DNA of 42,080 nucleotides from an uncultured Dolosicoccus sp. (GCA_945278685.1 CALYPW010000003.1:1-42080); one strand, 5' to 3'. Positions 8,863 through 18,530 are shown, numbered from the stretch's first letter. Program-made: numbers and translations. Notes: generated by a model not told the origin, from the letters alone.

Positions 8863-10047
8863 ATGTCAAAAAATAAAAATAATCGTCTGGGAGTTCTCTT
8901 AGGAGCCGCTTTCTTGATGGCAACCTCTTCCATTGGCCCAGGCTTTCTGACTCAAACAACCGTCTTTACCGAACAATTGCTAGAAAACTTTGGCTTCGTT
9001 ATTCTTGCTGCCACCATCATCGATATCGGTGCGCAATTGAATATTTGGCGCATCATCGGTGTCACGGGCTTAAGAGGCCAAGAAATCGCCAACAAAGTTC
9101 TACCTGGACTGGGCGTCTTCATCTCTATTCTGATTGTCATTGGTGGCTTGGCCTTCAACATCGGAAACATTGCCGGAGCCGGTCTTGGCCTGCAAGTGTT
9201 GCTAGGAATTTCTCCAGAAACTGGCGCCCTTATTTCAGCGGCCATTGCTATTTCTATCTTCCTATCCAAACAAGCAGGACAACTGATGGATAAATTTACC
9301 CAAATTATGGGTGCCCTCATGGTTCTCTTAACCATTTATGTTGCTTTCGCCTCCAATCCACCTTTTGCGGAAGCAGTTATTCGCACCGTTGCTCCTACTA
9401 AAATTGATGTCAATGCGATCTTAACCATTGTCGGAGGAACCGTTGGTGGTTACATTACTTTCTCTGGTGGGCACCGCCTTCTAGACGCCGGTATCCAAGG
9501 AGAAGAGAACGTCAAAGAAATTACTCAAAGTGCTGTCACTGGAATTGGAATTTCGACCATTATGCGCGTCGTTCTTTTCCTTGCTGCGCTTGGAGTCATC
9601 ACTGCGGGGCATACACTAAACCCTGATAACCCTGCGGCCTCTGTTTTCCAATTGGCAGCCGGTGACTTTGGTTATCGCATCTTCGGATTGGTGATGTGGT
9701 CCGCAGCTGTTTCATCGGTGATTGGTGCGGCCTATACATCCGTATCCTTCTTATCATCCTTTGGTGATTTCTTTGTCGAGCATCGCAACAAAATTATTAT
9801 GGCCTTTATTGTCATCTCTGCCACTGCCTTCTTTACCATCGGGCAACCGGCGCAAGTCTTGGTCATTGTTGGAACCTTGAACGGATTAATCTTACCAATC
9901 ATTCTAGGAGCCATGCTCTTATCCTTGCGCAAAAAAGAACTGTTTGGCGCCTATAAACATCCTCTTTGGTTAGCCATCTTCGGCTGGATCGTTTTTGCAC
10001 TGACAGCCTATATGAGTATTATTACAATTATTAACTTCTTCAACTAG
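8863..10047 (+). CDS. NRAMP-family divalent metal transporter-like membrane protein (YcsG-like)
   Basis: 394 aa polytopic; MATSSIGPGFLTQTTVF start typical of the NRAMP-like proteins that neighbour pxp genes. Confidence 0.8.
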   Translation: MSKNKNNRLGVLLGAAFLMATSSIGPGFLTQTTVFTEQLLENFGFVILAATIIDIGAQLNIWRIIGVTGLRGQEIANKVLPGLGVFISILIVIGGLAFNIGNIAGAGLGLQVLLGISPETGALISAAIAISIFLSKQAGQLMDKFTQIMGALMVLLTIYVAFASNPPFAEAVIRTVAPTKIDVNAILTIVGGTVGGYITFSGGHRLLDAGIQGEENVKEITQSAVTGIGISTIMRVVLFLAALGVITAGHTLNPDNPAASVFQLAAGDFGYRIFGLVMWSAAVSSVIGAAYTSVSFLSSFGDFFVEHRNKIIMAFIVISATAFFTIGQPAQVLVIVGTLNGLILPIILGAMLLSLRKKELFGAYKHPLWLAIFGWIVFALTAYMSIITIINFFN

Positions 10048-10058
10048 GAGGGTATCCC

Positions 10059-10793
10059 ATGTCTGAACAATTGCATCGAATCAATCCTTTGGGCGAGAAT
10101 TGCCTCCTGGTATCTTTTGGCGATGCCATTGATCCCGACATCCATGCCCGCGTCAAACGCTTGGCGGATTACTTGGATCAGCATCCTTTTCATGGTTTTG
10201 TGGAATATGTGATTTCATACCGAAGCTTGGCAGTTTTCTACGAACTTTCGGAAGTCGCTCAACACTATTCTCCTGACGGCGATCAGACGATTTTTGAAAC
10301 GGTGAGCCATATCCTGGACACCTATGTCCAATTGGCGCAATCTGTCACCTCCACCCCGTCACGTTTGGTAGAAATTCCCGTGTGTTATGACGAGGAATTT
10401 GGGCCAGATCTGCAATACGTCGCGGACTACCACGGGCTAACCACCGATGAAGTGATCAAGCGTCACACAGCGGGAGAATACTTGGTCTACATGATTGGTT
10501 TCAGTCCGGGGTTTCCTTTCCTAGGAGGCTTGGACCCATCCATAGCCACTCCTCGAAAAGATACACCTCGCTTGGCTATTCCAGCTCGAAGCGTCGGTAT
10601 TGCCGGACAACAAACCGGCGCCTACCCCATCAGCACACCCGGTGGGTGGCAATTAATTGGTCGAAGTGCCGTGGACTTGTTTGATCCTAACCGCGAACAG
10701 CCCAACTTGCTCCAAGCCGGAGACCGTGTGAAATTCAAGCAAGTTTCTCTGGAAGATTATAAGCGTTATCGAAAAGGAGGACGTCCAGAATGA
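10059..10793 (+). CDS. pxpB: 5-oxoprolinase subunit B (KipI-like)
   Basis: IGFSPGFPFLGGLDP..TPRLAIPARSVGIAGQQTGAYPISTPGGWQLIGR motif. Confidence 0.93.
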   Translation: MSEQLHRINPLGENCLLVSFGDAIDPDIHARVKRLADYLDQHPFHGFVEYVISYRSLAVFYELSEVAQHYSPDGDQTIFETVSHILDTYVQLAQSVTSTPSRLVEIPVCYDEEFGPDLQYVADYHGLTTDEVIKRHTAGEYLVYMIGFSPGFPFLGGLDPSIATPRKDTPRLAIPARSVGIAGQQTGAYPISTPGGWQLIGRSAVDLFDPNREQPNLLQAGDRVKFKQVSLEDYKRYRKGGRPE

Positions 10794-11803
10794 GTCTCAG
10801 CATTATGCAACCAGGATTACTGACTACCATCCAAGACTGTGGCCGGATCGGCTACCGAAACGATGGCGTCCTCACCTCAGGTGCCATGGATCCATATTCC
10901 TTGCGTCTGGCCAATCTCTTGGTCTATAACGACGATAACGAGGGGGCCCTCGAAATCACCTTAGTGGGACCAACCATGGTCTTTACAGAGGACAACCTCA
11001 TTGCCATTACAGGCGCTGATTTCCATCCCACCATTGATGGAAAGGCCGTTCCAATGAGGCGACCGGTGGCCGTTCGTGCAGGAGCTATTCTTCAATTCAA
11101 TCAGCCCACAGTGGGTTGTCGGGCCTATTTGGCCGTCGCTGGAGGATTCGACGTCCCAATAGTTATGAATAGCAAGAGTACCTATTTGCGTTCTAAAATT
11201 GGAGGCTTTGAAGGCCGCGCACTTCAAACCAATGACCTCCTTCATCTGGGAGAGCCTACTCCCACTGCCATAAAGTCTCAAGAAATTCTCTTGTCCCATA
11301 CTCAGGATCACTTCGCTGCTCCTGATTGGTTCGTCTCACAATCCCACCTCTTACCCGAAAATCTTTACGCACCCATTCGAGTCTTGCCGGGCTTGCAGTA
11401 TGACTTGTTCGGCAAGGAAGCTATTATCGACTTCCTGACCAATTATTACGAAATCACCTTGAATTCAGACCGCATGGGCTACCGCCTTGACTCAGAGACT
11501 CCCTTAGAGATGGAAACTCCTCAAGAGATGATCTCTGAGGTCGTTAACCGCGGAAGTGTGCAAGTGCCACCCGAAGGTCAACCCATCGTGTTGATGGCCG
11601 ACCACCAAACAGTCGCGGGATACCCGTTGATTGCTCAGACAATCATCGTTGATACGGCGCGCTTGGCTCAATTCAAGCCTGGAGATCGTTTCCAATTCAA
11701 ACGAACGACCCAGGAAGAAGCAGAGAAAGATTATTTACACATCGAACAAGAACTTCAAGACATTGAACGAGCACTCAGTTATCGAGCTTTACAATTGAAA
11801 TAA
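10790..11803 (+). CDS. pxpC: 5-oxoprolinase subunit C (KipA-like, biotin-dependent carboxyltransferase family)
   Basis: PGLLTTIQDCGRIGYRNDGVLTSGAMDPYSLRLANLLV; 4-bp overlap with pxpB. Confidence 0.93.
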   Translation: MSLSIMQPGLLTTIQDCGRIGYRNDGVLTSGAMDPYSLRLANLLVYNDDNEGALEITLVGPTMVFTEDNLIAITGADFHPTIDGKAVPMRRPVAVRAGAILQFNQPTVGCRAYLAVAGGFDVPIVMNSKSTYLRSKIGGFEGRALQTNDLLHLGEPTPTAIKSQEILLSHTQDHFAAPDWFVSQSHLLPENLYAPIRVLPGLQYDLFGKEAIIDFLTNYYEITLNSDRMGYRLDSETPLEMETPQEMISEVVNRGSVQVPPEGQPIVLMADHQTVAGYPLIAQTIIVDTARLAQFKPGDRFQFKRTTQEEAEKDYLHIEQELQDIERALSYRALQLK

Positions 11804-11810
11804 AGCCAAT

Positions 11811-11845
11811 GACCATTCCTTGAAAAAACTAAGGATGGTCTTTTT
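11811..11845 (+). terminator. Terminator of the pxp operon
   Basis: GACCATTCCTT gaaaaaact AAGGATGGTC TTTTT. Confidence 0.75.
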
Positions 11846-11902
11846 ATGTTGACAAAAATAACCAGCGACATCTCATGATACCACTGGCTCTGTTTTATTT
11901 CC

Positions 11903-12196
11903 TTAATTCAATGTGACAACACCGAGCACGATGGCCGAAACAATCATTAATAAGGAGACGACGTGAAGATACTTGAAACTGAACTTGCTATGCCGGCCAA
12001 GATCCATGTTATCCAAGAGACCCAGTGCCAAGAAAGTGGCTGGCACGAGCGGGCTTAACATCAGAGAAATGTTCTTACCAATCAACATTGTCATGCCCGC
12101 ATTAATACCGTCAATTCCAAAGGCCTGGCAAACTTCCACAATCGGCGGTAAGCATCCGAAGAAGTAAGCATCCGTTCCGATGATCATTCCCATCAT
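11903..12196 (-). pseudogene. C-terminal remnant of a CitMHS-type citrate/proton symporter
   Basis: 97 aa GTDAYFFGCLPPIVEVCQAFGI..IGKNISLMLSPLVPATFLALGL matches only the C-terminal part of the family; the rest is absent upstream. Confidence 0.75.
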
Positions 12197-12222
12197 TCGG
12201 ACTGAATCTTACACAGACAAAA

Positions 12223-12255
12223 ACTCCGATTAAAGCCTCTTGCTTTAATCGGAGT
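12223..12255 (-). terminator. Terminator of the hydrolase operon
   Basis: Perfect 14-bp arms ACTCCGATTAAAGC / GCTTTAATCGGAGT followed by TTTTTG on the minus strand. Confidence 0.85.
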
Positions 12256-12263
12256 GGATCATC

Positions 12264-13025
12264 TTATGCATGACGATTTTGGTAGACTTTTAAAAGGAAA
12301 TCGGCCATTTCTACGAAAATTTTGTAAGGAACCACATGGCCATCGTGTTCCGTCATGCGAAACTCAATGTTATCTCCTTCTGGCAGAGATTGTAAAGCTT
12401 TGATGGCTTGGAAAGCAAAGTTAAAAGGAACCCAGTCGTCATCTTTGGAATGCCAAAAGTACATGGGCCGATGATTGATGGTTGCCCCATTCAAGGATAA
12501 ATCATAATCACTGAAACTCTTCACCGTTAAAGAATCTGCCGGAAGGTCTGATAAAAGACGCTCTTGCTGGCTGAGGATGGCACTGAAATAAAATTTCAAA
12601 AATTCTTCGCTGGCCGGCGTGCTCATTAAACTAGCTGCCACATCAATGGTTGACTCTTGAGTCATCAAAAGATTGGTAATAGAACCCCCCATGGATAAAC
12701 CGGCGACGGCCACAAAGTCATCGGTCGTCTGCGCTTGGTAGGTGGCAACAATGTTGGGGAAATTATTGACCGAATCTTCAATGACTGGCACCAAGTCCAT
12801 CACAGCATCCAATTCTTTGGGTTGATAATCTCCGTGGTACAGGGCGTCGGGCAGAACTGCGCGAAAACCACGCCGTGCCAATTCAATGCCAGCTTGTGCT
12901 ACAACGACCTTGTTGTTGCTCCAACCGTGATAGAAGACAGCCAGAGGCGCTTCTTCACCTGCTAATTCCTGGCGTTGGATTTCCAAGACAGGTTGACCTT
13001 GGATGGATCGCTGGGTGATGATCAT
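12264..13025 (-). CDS. Alpha/beta hydrolase, tandem paralogue 3 in transcription order
   Basis: YHGWSNNK, GLSMGG nucleophile elbow, WHSKDDDWVP (Asp), EHDGHVVP (His). Confidence 0.88.
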   Translation of the reverse strand: MIITQRSIQGQPVLEIQRQELAGEEAPLAVFYHGWSNNKVVVAQAGIELARRGFRAVLPDALYHGDYQPKELDAVMDLVPVIEDSVNNFPNIVATYQAQTTDDFVAVAGLSMGGSITNLLMTQESTIDVAASLMSTPASEEFLKFYFSAILSQQERLLSDLPADSLTVKSFSDYDLSLNGATINHRPMYFWHSKDDDWVPFNFAFQAIKALQSLPEGDNIEFRMTEHDGHVVPYKIFVEMADFLLKVYQNRHA

Positions 13026-13795
13026 GATTCCTGCCTCTTTTCTAGATGTTTCAAGTAAGCCTCTTCCATAAAACTGGCTTGACGTTCAAACACATGACAA
13101 GGAACCACATGCTCGTCACCATCCGTAATCTTGAATTCGACCTGGTCCAAGGTCGGAAGGGCTCGGTTATCTGTGAGTGGATAATAGGTAAATCGGAAAG
13201 GTACCCAATGATCATCCTTGGAATGCCAGAAATACATCGGCCGACCATTAAGAGCCTCTAAATTCTCACCCAAATTATAATCAATCAGTACCTGACTGTG
13301 GGGATAATCCTCCAATGGCAAAACGGACTCCTCGCGTTGTCCATGCCTTTTACTCAGACTCGTTCGGATAGCCCCGGCAGTATCTACCCCGGCCATCAAG
13401 CTGACCGCCGCAGAAATTTCTGGGTATTTGACCATTTGCATATTGGTCATGTAACCGCCCAAAGACAGACCACCCACGCCAATAAAATCATCTTTAATGG
13501 ATTCACGGTAATAATCTAGAATGCGAGGCAAACGGTAAACACCATCTTCCCACACTTCAAAATAATCCGAGATTTGACGAATGGGTGCGTAATTGTTTTC
13601 CCCATGCTTCAAAGCGTCCGGCAGGACCACACGGAAGCCCCGCTTGGCCAACTCTACCCCGTATCCCGCCACGACTTCTTTGTCATTCGTTCCTCCATGT
13701 TGGAAAACTACCAAGGGAAGTGGCTGGTCCCATTGAGATTTCTGAGCGACCTCCAAAGCCGGAATCCCATCAATGTCTACACGTTGAATTCTCAT
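13022..13795 (-). CDS. Alpha/beta hydrolase, tandem paralogue 2
   Basis: QHGGTNDKEVV, GLSLGG, WHSKDDHWVPF, DGDEHVVP; ATGA overlap with the next gene. Confidence 0.88.
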   Translation of the reverse strand: MRIQRVDIDGIPALEVAQKSQWDQPLPLVVFQHGGTNDKEVVAGYGVELAKRGFRVVLPDALKHGENNYAPIRQISDYFEVWEDGVYRLPRILDYYRESIKDDFIGVGGLSLGGYMTNMQMVKYPEISAAVSLMAGVDTAGAIRTSLSKRHGQREESVLPLEDYPHSQVLIDYNLGENLEALNGRPMYFWHSKDDHWVPFRFTYYPLTDNRALPTLDQVEFKITDGDEHVVPCHVFERQASFMEEAYLKHLEKRQES

Positions 13796-14571
13796 TATTG
13801 GCTCCTTTCTTGGCAGTAGGTGTCATAGCTATTTTTTAGAAAGTCGGCCATTTCAGACACAACCGTCTTCGGTACTACGTGCTCATCCCCATCTGTGATG
13901 GTGAATATAACACGTTTTCCTTCTGGCAAATTTTTGAGTTTCTTCACAGGATAATAGGCGTATCTAAAAGGCACCCAATGATCATCTTTGGAATGCCAGA
14001 AATACATGGGACGGCCGTTGACCAACTCCAAATGCCTGGAGAGGTCATGCGCCTGAATGAAATTACCGGACGGATGTTCACTCAAAGGTGAGCTATCCTC
14101 TTCCCTTTGGGCCTGAACAGTATCATAAAAATACTGCCAAAAATCCGTCAAAGCAACTCCACACATAAGAGATGCACCAGCCTTGAGATCCGGATCTGCC
14201 ACCATCAACATGTTGGTAATCTTACCTCCTAAAGACAGGCCTGCTGAGGCCACGTAATCATCCGCAATCACTTCTTGGAAGTAGTCGATCAAATAAGGGT
14301 GGCGCCTCACAGCGTCTTCTAAGACCGGTAAATAGTCAACAGGAGACCTTAACTCTTTGAAGTCATTGTCACCATGGTGCAAGACGTCAGGAAGAATCAC
14401 TCGAAAGCCTCGCTTGGCCAATTCTACGCCATAACCAATCACTACTTCTTTCTTATTGGTGCCCCCGTGGTGAAAAAACACCAAAGGTAAAGGCTGACCC
14501 TCTTGATCTTCTGGAACAACTTCCAATAAAGGGGTGCCACGGACCGTGTGTGTATTAATTATCATCATCAT
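13795..14571 (-). CDS. Alpha/beta hydrolase, tandem paralogue 1
   Basis: HHGGTNKKEVV, GLSLGG, WHSKDDHWVPF, DGDEHVVP. Confidence 0.88.
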   Translation of the reverse strand: MMMIINTHTVRGTPLLEVVPEDQEGQPLPLVFFHHGGTNKKEVVIGYGVELAKRGFRVILPDVLHHGDNDFKELRSPVDYLPVLEDAVRRHPYLIDYFQEVIADDYVASAGLSLGGKITNMLMVADPDLKAGASLMCGVALTDFWQYFYDTVQAQREEDSSPLSEHPSGNFIQAHDLSRHLELVNGRPMYFWHSKDDHWVPFRYAYYPVKKLKNLPEGKRVIFTITDGDEHVVPKTVVSEMADFLKNSYDTYCQERSQ

Positions 14572-14662
14572 TCCTCAAATCTTTTTATTAAATCTTCTTC
14601 CTTCTACAAAAAAACAGTAACAACTTCAGCCACTCCCTAGAAGTTATCTACTATAAGAAAAA

Positions 14663-14688
14663 AGCAGAACCCCTTCATAGGTTCTGCT
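14663..14688 (-). terminator. Terminator of the opuC-type operon
   Basis: AGCAGAACC / GGTTCTGCT followed by TTTTTTC on the minus strand. Confidence 0.8.
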
Positions 14689-14695
14689 AAAATGA

Positions 14696-15619
14696 CTAAT
14701 CCCTGAAATAATTATGTTCTTTGAGAAATTCACGGGCAAGCTCAACGGGTTCACGAAGGTTATGACTTCCTTCATAGTTGAACTCCTGCATTTTCTCGGT
14801 AGAAATCTTGCCTTCCAGGCGACTAATCACTTCATCGACTCCTGGGAAGTCATCCAAGGTATCTTGTTTGGCAGTAGCAACCGCATCATAAGCGGGGAAT
14901 ATACCTCGGTCATCTTCCAAGACCGTCAACCCGTAGCTCGGGATTCGACCGTCGGTTGTATAACCTACAATGGCATTGACAGATCCAGAAATCAGCGCAT
15001 CATACACCAAATCAATGTTCATCGGGACTAAGTCACCGATTTCAAACCCGTAAATTTCCTTAAAGGCTGGGTACCCATCCCCCGTTCGGGTCGGCCACTG
15101 TGGGTCCGTTCCGACTTTCAAGTCGCCGGCAATAACTTCTAAATCACTGACAGTTTGAAGGTTATTCTCGCTGGCAAATTCCTCGGTGACAACAAAAGCG
15201 TAGGTGTTCTCAAAGCCATAGGTTGGGTAATACTTCCAGTTATACATTTTGCGGTACTCGTCACGAACAGTTTCGTAGACTTTTGTTGGGTCATTTTCTG
15301 CTTCATATCCCAAGATGATTACGTAGTCATTCCCAGTATAGTTGATGGCAGAAATGTCTGCATCCCCACGGCGCAAGGCCTGATGCATCATGTAACTGGC
15401 GCTTAAGTTTCTAATTCGCTCTACTTCATAATCCGTTTCTTCTTCGATTAATTGGGCCACAATTTCCAGCATGGTGTTCCCTTCCGTAGAAGAAAAACCA
15501 GCAATCTTAATGGAGCCCTCTGACGAGCCTGGCAGACCTGGTAGGTGGCAAGCCGTCATGAAGAAGACGAGCATTAGTAAAGCAAGTCGTTGTATCAGTG
15601 TCTTTATCTTAATTCTCAT
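14696..15619 (-). CDS. Osmoprotectant ABC transporter substrate-binding lipoprotein (OpuCC-like)
   Basis: Lipobox MTAC near the N-terminus; SBP core IKIAGFSSTEGNTMLEIVAQLIEEETDYEV..VGTDPQWPTRTGDGYPAF. Confidence 0.88.
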   Translation of the reverse strand: MRIKIKTLIQRLALLMLVFFMTACHLPGLPGSSEGSIKIAGFSSTEGNTMLEIVAQLIEEETDYEVERIRNLSASYMMHQALRRGDADISAINYTGNDYVIILGYEAENDPTKVYETVRDEYRKMYNWKYYPTYGFENTYAFVVTEEFASENNLQTVSDLEVIAGDLKVGTDPQWPTRTGDGYPAFKEIYGFEIGDLVPMNIDLVYDALISGSVNAIVGYTTDGRIPSYGLTVLEDDRGIFPAYDAVATAKQDTLDDFPGVDEVISRLEGKISTEKMQEFNYEGSHNLREPVELAREFLKEHNYFRD

Positions 15620-15697
15620 CTCTACCTATCCTTTCGTCGAACGAATGACAACTCATTGCGTTCATAAATTGAGTGTAGCAACGATTCTCCCTGCTTC

Positions 15698-16348
15698 TTA
15701 AGAAGAAACAGTGAACCGTTTCTCAACCCATCCAAGGACGACGTCGACAATAATGGCCATTAGGGCTGTTGGAAGAGCACCTGCAAGAATAATTCCTGCT
15801 CCATTCGTCGCACTGGTTCCTTGTACGATAATATCTCCCAATCCTCCAGCAGAAATAAAGGTTCCGATGGCTCCGATACTCACCGCTACAACCAGCGCGT
15901 TTCGAATACCACCCATAATGACTGATAAAGCTAAGGGAAATTCAACCATACGTAAGCGTTGAAAATTTGTCATTCCCATTCCAGTAGCCGCTTCCAAAAC
16001 GTCCGGATCCAAAGTTGCCATACCAGTGTAGGTGTTTCGAATTATTGGCAACAAGGAATATAGGAAAATGACGACAATTAATGTGTTAACTCCCAACCCT
16101 AGATAAATCATGATGATTGCCATTAAGGCCAGAGCAGGAACTGTTTGTAATATGTTGGCAAGCGCGAATACCCAGGGGGCTAATTTTCGACACTTCTCTA
16201 ACAAGATTCCTAGAGGAACCCCGACGATTGATGCGAATAAGACACCATAGGCAGACACTAAAAAGTGACGCCAAAATTGTGCCAGGATATAGCCAAAGTT
16301 ATTCGACGTATAATACCAAAACTGTTGAAAAACATTTAAATCTTCCAT
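15698..16348 (-). CDS. Osmoprotectant ABC transporter permease
   Basis: Polytopic; ANILQTVPALALMAIIMIYLGLG.. and EAATGMGMTNFQRLRMVEFPLALSVIMGGIRNA. Confidence 0.88.
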   Translation of the reverse strand: MEDLNVFQQFWYYTSNNFGYILAQFWRHFLVSAYGVLFASIVGVPLGILLEKCRKLAPWVFALANILQTVPALALMAIIMIYLGLGVNTLIVVIFLYSLLPIIRNTYTGMATLDPDVLEAATGMGMTNFQRLRMVEFPLALSVIMGGIRNALVVAVSIGAIGTFISAGGLGDIIVQGTSATNGAGIILAGALPTALMAIIVDVVLGWVEKRFTVSS

Positions 16349-16380
16349 TCATTCCACCTCCAAGGGATTGAATTAGATGC

Positions 16381-17022
16381 TTAGGATCCACTTGGGCGAA
16401 TACTTGCCATAGGGTCCAAGCGTTTCTCTAAAAGGCCCAGCAAGTAGTCGGCAAGTAAAGCTAAGACTGTGACGGGAATCGTTCCACCAAGGATCATTCC
16501 AATGTCATAATAATCCAAACCAACGAAGATAATCTCTCCAAGCCCTCCACCGCCAATATAAGCAGCAAGCGTGGCCCAAGAAATCACATAAACCGCCGAT
16601 AAACGTACACCCGCCATAATGATTGGCATGGCCATGGGAATTTCCACTTGGGTGATAACTTCCCAATCCGTCATGCCCTGTCCCTTTGCGGCATCTTTTA
16701 AGTCCCTATCGACCCCTTCAATTCCAATGTAGGTATTACGCATGATGGGTAAGAGTGAATAGATGAACAATGCAATCGTTGCCGGAACCTTACCGATTCC
16801 CAAGAAAGGAATCATTAAGGCTAAGAGCGCCAGTGTTGGAATGGTCTGAAAAAGGCCTGCCAAAGACATAACAACATCTGCAACCTTGGGCAAACGCGTC
16901 AAGATCAAGCCGGCAGGAACTGCGACTATTAAGCCTAGGAATAAAGCGAGCAATGATATCTGAATGTGTTCCATGGTTAGTGTCACAATGTCTGCGCCAT
17001 GTTGTTGGAAAAATTCAGCCAT
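16381..17022 (-). CDS. Osmoprotectant ABC transporter permease
   Basis: GLFQTIPTLALLALMIPFLGIG.. and DAAKGQGMTDWEVITQVEIPMAMPIIMAGVR. Confidence 0.88.
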   Translation of the reverse strand: MAEFFQQHGADIVTLTMEHIQISLLALFLGLIVAVPAGLILTRLPKVADVVMSLAGLFQTIPTLALLALMIPFLGIGKVPATIALFIYSLLPIMRNTYIGIEGVDRDLKDAAKGQGMTDWEVITQVEIPMAMPIIMAGVRLSAVYVISWATLAAYIGGGGLGEIIFVGLDYYDIGMILGGTIPVTVLALLADYLLGLLEKRLDPMASIRPSGS

Positions 17023-17024
17023 GC

Positions 17025-18245
17025 TTATTCCTCCTCACTGAGATTTTCAATGTCCTCGGATGTGGGATAGGCTTCCGTAGATTCCTCTGTCACTTCACCA
17101 CTGTCGCCCCAAATAGCGTTATAAACCACATCTACTAGGGTTCCTCGAGTCACAATTCCTACCAGTTGATAGAAATCATTGACAATTGGAATGTGTGAAA
17201 TTCCGCGGCGTAAAATCTTTTGAACCGTTTCACGAATTAAAGCGTTCTGGTTGACTGTATACAGATCTGTTCGCATGATGTCCGAAACGCTGGTGGCCGA
17301 ACGGGCACGTCGTTGAATGTCTGCCAGTTCGACAATTCCCTTTAAGTAGTTCTGCTTGTCAACCACTAACACGGAGTCTACGCGTCTGTCGCGCATGAGG
17401 CGCAAGGCATCTTGCAGGGATTCTCCTGGTGTCACAGTGACAGGATTTTCATTCATTACTTCTTTAATAGTCGTGACATCCGCACTTGTTTCGATCAAGC
17501 GGTCTTGCCCAATAAATTCACGGACGAAATCATTGGCTGGATTATTTAAAATTTCTGCAGGAGTTCCAACCTGTACAATCTCACCATGACTCATAATGAC
17601 AATCTTAGTCGCCATGTGCAAAGCTTCATCCATGTCGTGGGTTACAAAGACAATGGTCTTGCCTAAGTTTTCTTGCAATCCTTTGATCAATTCCTGCAAG
17701 GAATCACGGGTGATCGGGTCAAGGGCCCCTAAAGGCTCATCCATCAAAATGATGTCTTGATCCGCAGCTAAAGCACGAACGACTCCAACTCTTTGTTGCT
17801 GTCCTCCGGATAATTCATGGGGATAATTGTCTAAGTAACTTTCTGGTAACTCCGCCAGACCAATGAGACGACGCGCCGTTTCATCTTGACGCTCTTCGCT
17901 CCAACCCAATAAACGTGGAACCATTGTAATGTTATCGCGAATCGTTAAATGGGGCATTAACCCAACGTTTTGGATGACGTACCCGATGCGGCGGCGCAAT
18001 TCAACTGGGTCCTGGTCCATGACATCTTCGCCATCGATCAAGACTTGCCCACTTGTATGTTCAGTCATCCGATTAATCATTCTCATTGTCGTGGTCTTAC
18101 CAGAACCTGACGTTCCGATAATACAGACAAAATCTCCATCTTCAATTTTTAAGTTGAAATCTGAAACAGCTTTTTCGCTAGCTCCTGGATAAATCTTCTC
18201 AACATTTATAAATTCAATCATAATTAAAATCCTCCTAGGTTCCAC
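17025..18245 (-). CDS. Osmoprotectant ABC transporter ATP-binding protein with tandem CBS domains (OpuCA-like)
   Basis: GTSGSGKTTTMRMINR Walker A, LSGGQQQRV, ILMDEPLGALDP, then two CBS repeats. Real start probably MIEFINVEK, slightly inside. Confidence 0.9.
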   Translation of the reverse strand: MEPRRILIMIEFINVEKIYPGASEKAVSDFNLKIEDGDFVCIIGTSGSGKTTTMRMINRMTEHTSGQVLIDGEDVMDQDPVELRRRIGYVIQNVGLMPHLTIRDNITMVPRLLGWSEERQDETARRLIGLAELPESYLDNYPHELSGGQQQRVGVVRALAADQDIILMDEPLGALDPITRDSLQELIKGLQENLGKTIVFVTHDMDEALHMATKIVIMSHGEIVQVGTPAEILNNPANDFVREFIGQDRLIETSADVTTIKEVMNENPVTVTPGESLQDALRLMRDRRVDSVLVVDKQNYLKGIVELADIQRRARSATSVSDIMRTDLYTVNQNALIRETVQKILRRGISHIPIVNDFYQLVGIVTRGTLVDVVYNAIWGDSGEVTEESTEAYPTSEDIENLSEEE

Positions 18246-18320
18246 ATTAATAACTTACCACTTAAAAGGCTTAACAACAAGTTTTATACAGGTTTAAAGA
18301 TCGCGAAAGTGTCCTTAACC

Positions 18321-18349
18321 CTTATAAATATTGGGAAAATACCGGTCAA
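18321..18349 (-). promoter_or_regulatory. Probable promoter of the opuC-type operon
   Basis: Minus strand TTGACC - 17 nt - TATAAG. Confidence 0.4.
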
Positions 18350-18375
18350 AAACATTATAAAAACTCTAAAAAAAC

Positions 18376-18389
18376 AGGTGTTTTCACCT
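18376..18389 (-). terminator. Short terminator-like hairpin upstream of the opuC-type operon
   Basis: Minus strand AGGTG AAAA CACCT followed by GTTTTTTT. Confidence 0.5.
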
Positions 18390-18498
18390 CTAAAAGATGG
18401 AAATATTGTCCGGATAGCATCTTTTCATTTTATTTTTGATGTTTACTTTCGGAATATGTTAATTCTATGTGTTCTAAATTGAATGATTTTTCAAGAAA

Positions 18499-18519
18499 AA
18501 AGCGTCTGATCGTCGCTTT
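18499..18519 (-). terminator. Terminator of the aldo/keto reductase gene
   Basis: AAAGCG / CGCTTT arms with a T run on the minus strand, just after the stop. Confidence 0.55.
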
Positions 18520-18530
18520 CAAATAAACGA

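Noticed and set aside
8952-9335. 127-aa antisense ORF in the NRAMP-like gene
   Set aside because: Composition follows the antisense of a membrane protein; no independent support.
18376-18425. Possible riboswitch or attenuator (two adjacent hairpins plus T run) before the opuC-type operon
   Set aside because: A reasonable promoter (TTGACC-17-TATAAG, 18321-18349) lies after the hairpins, so they more likely terminate upstream transcription. I also saw no match to the c-di-AMP riboswitch layout.
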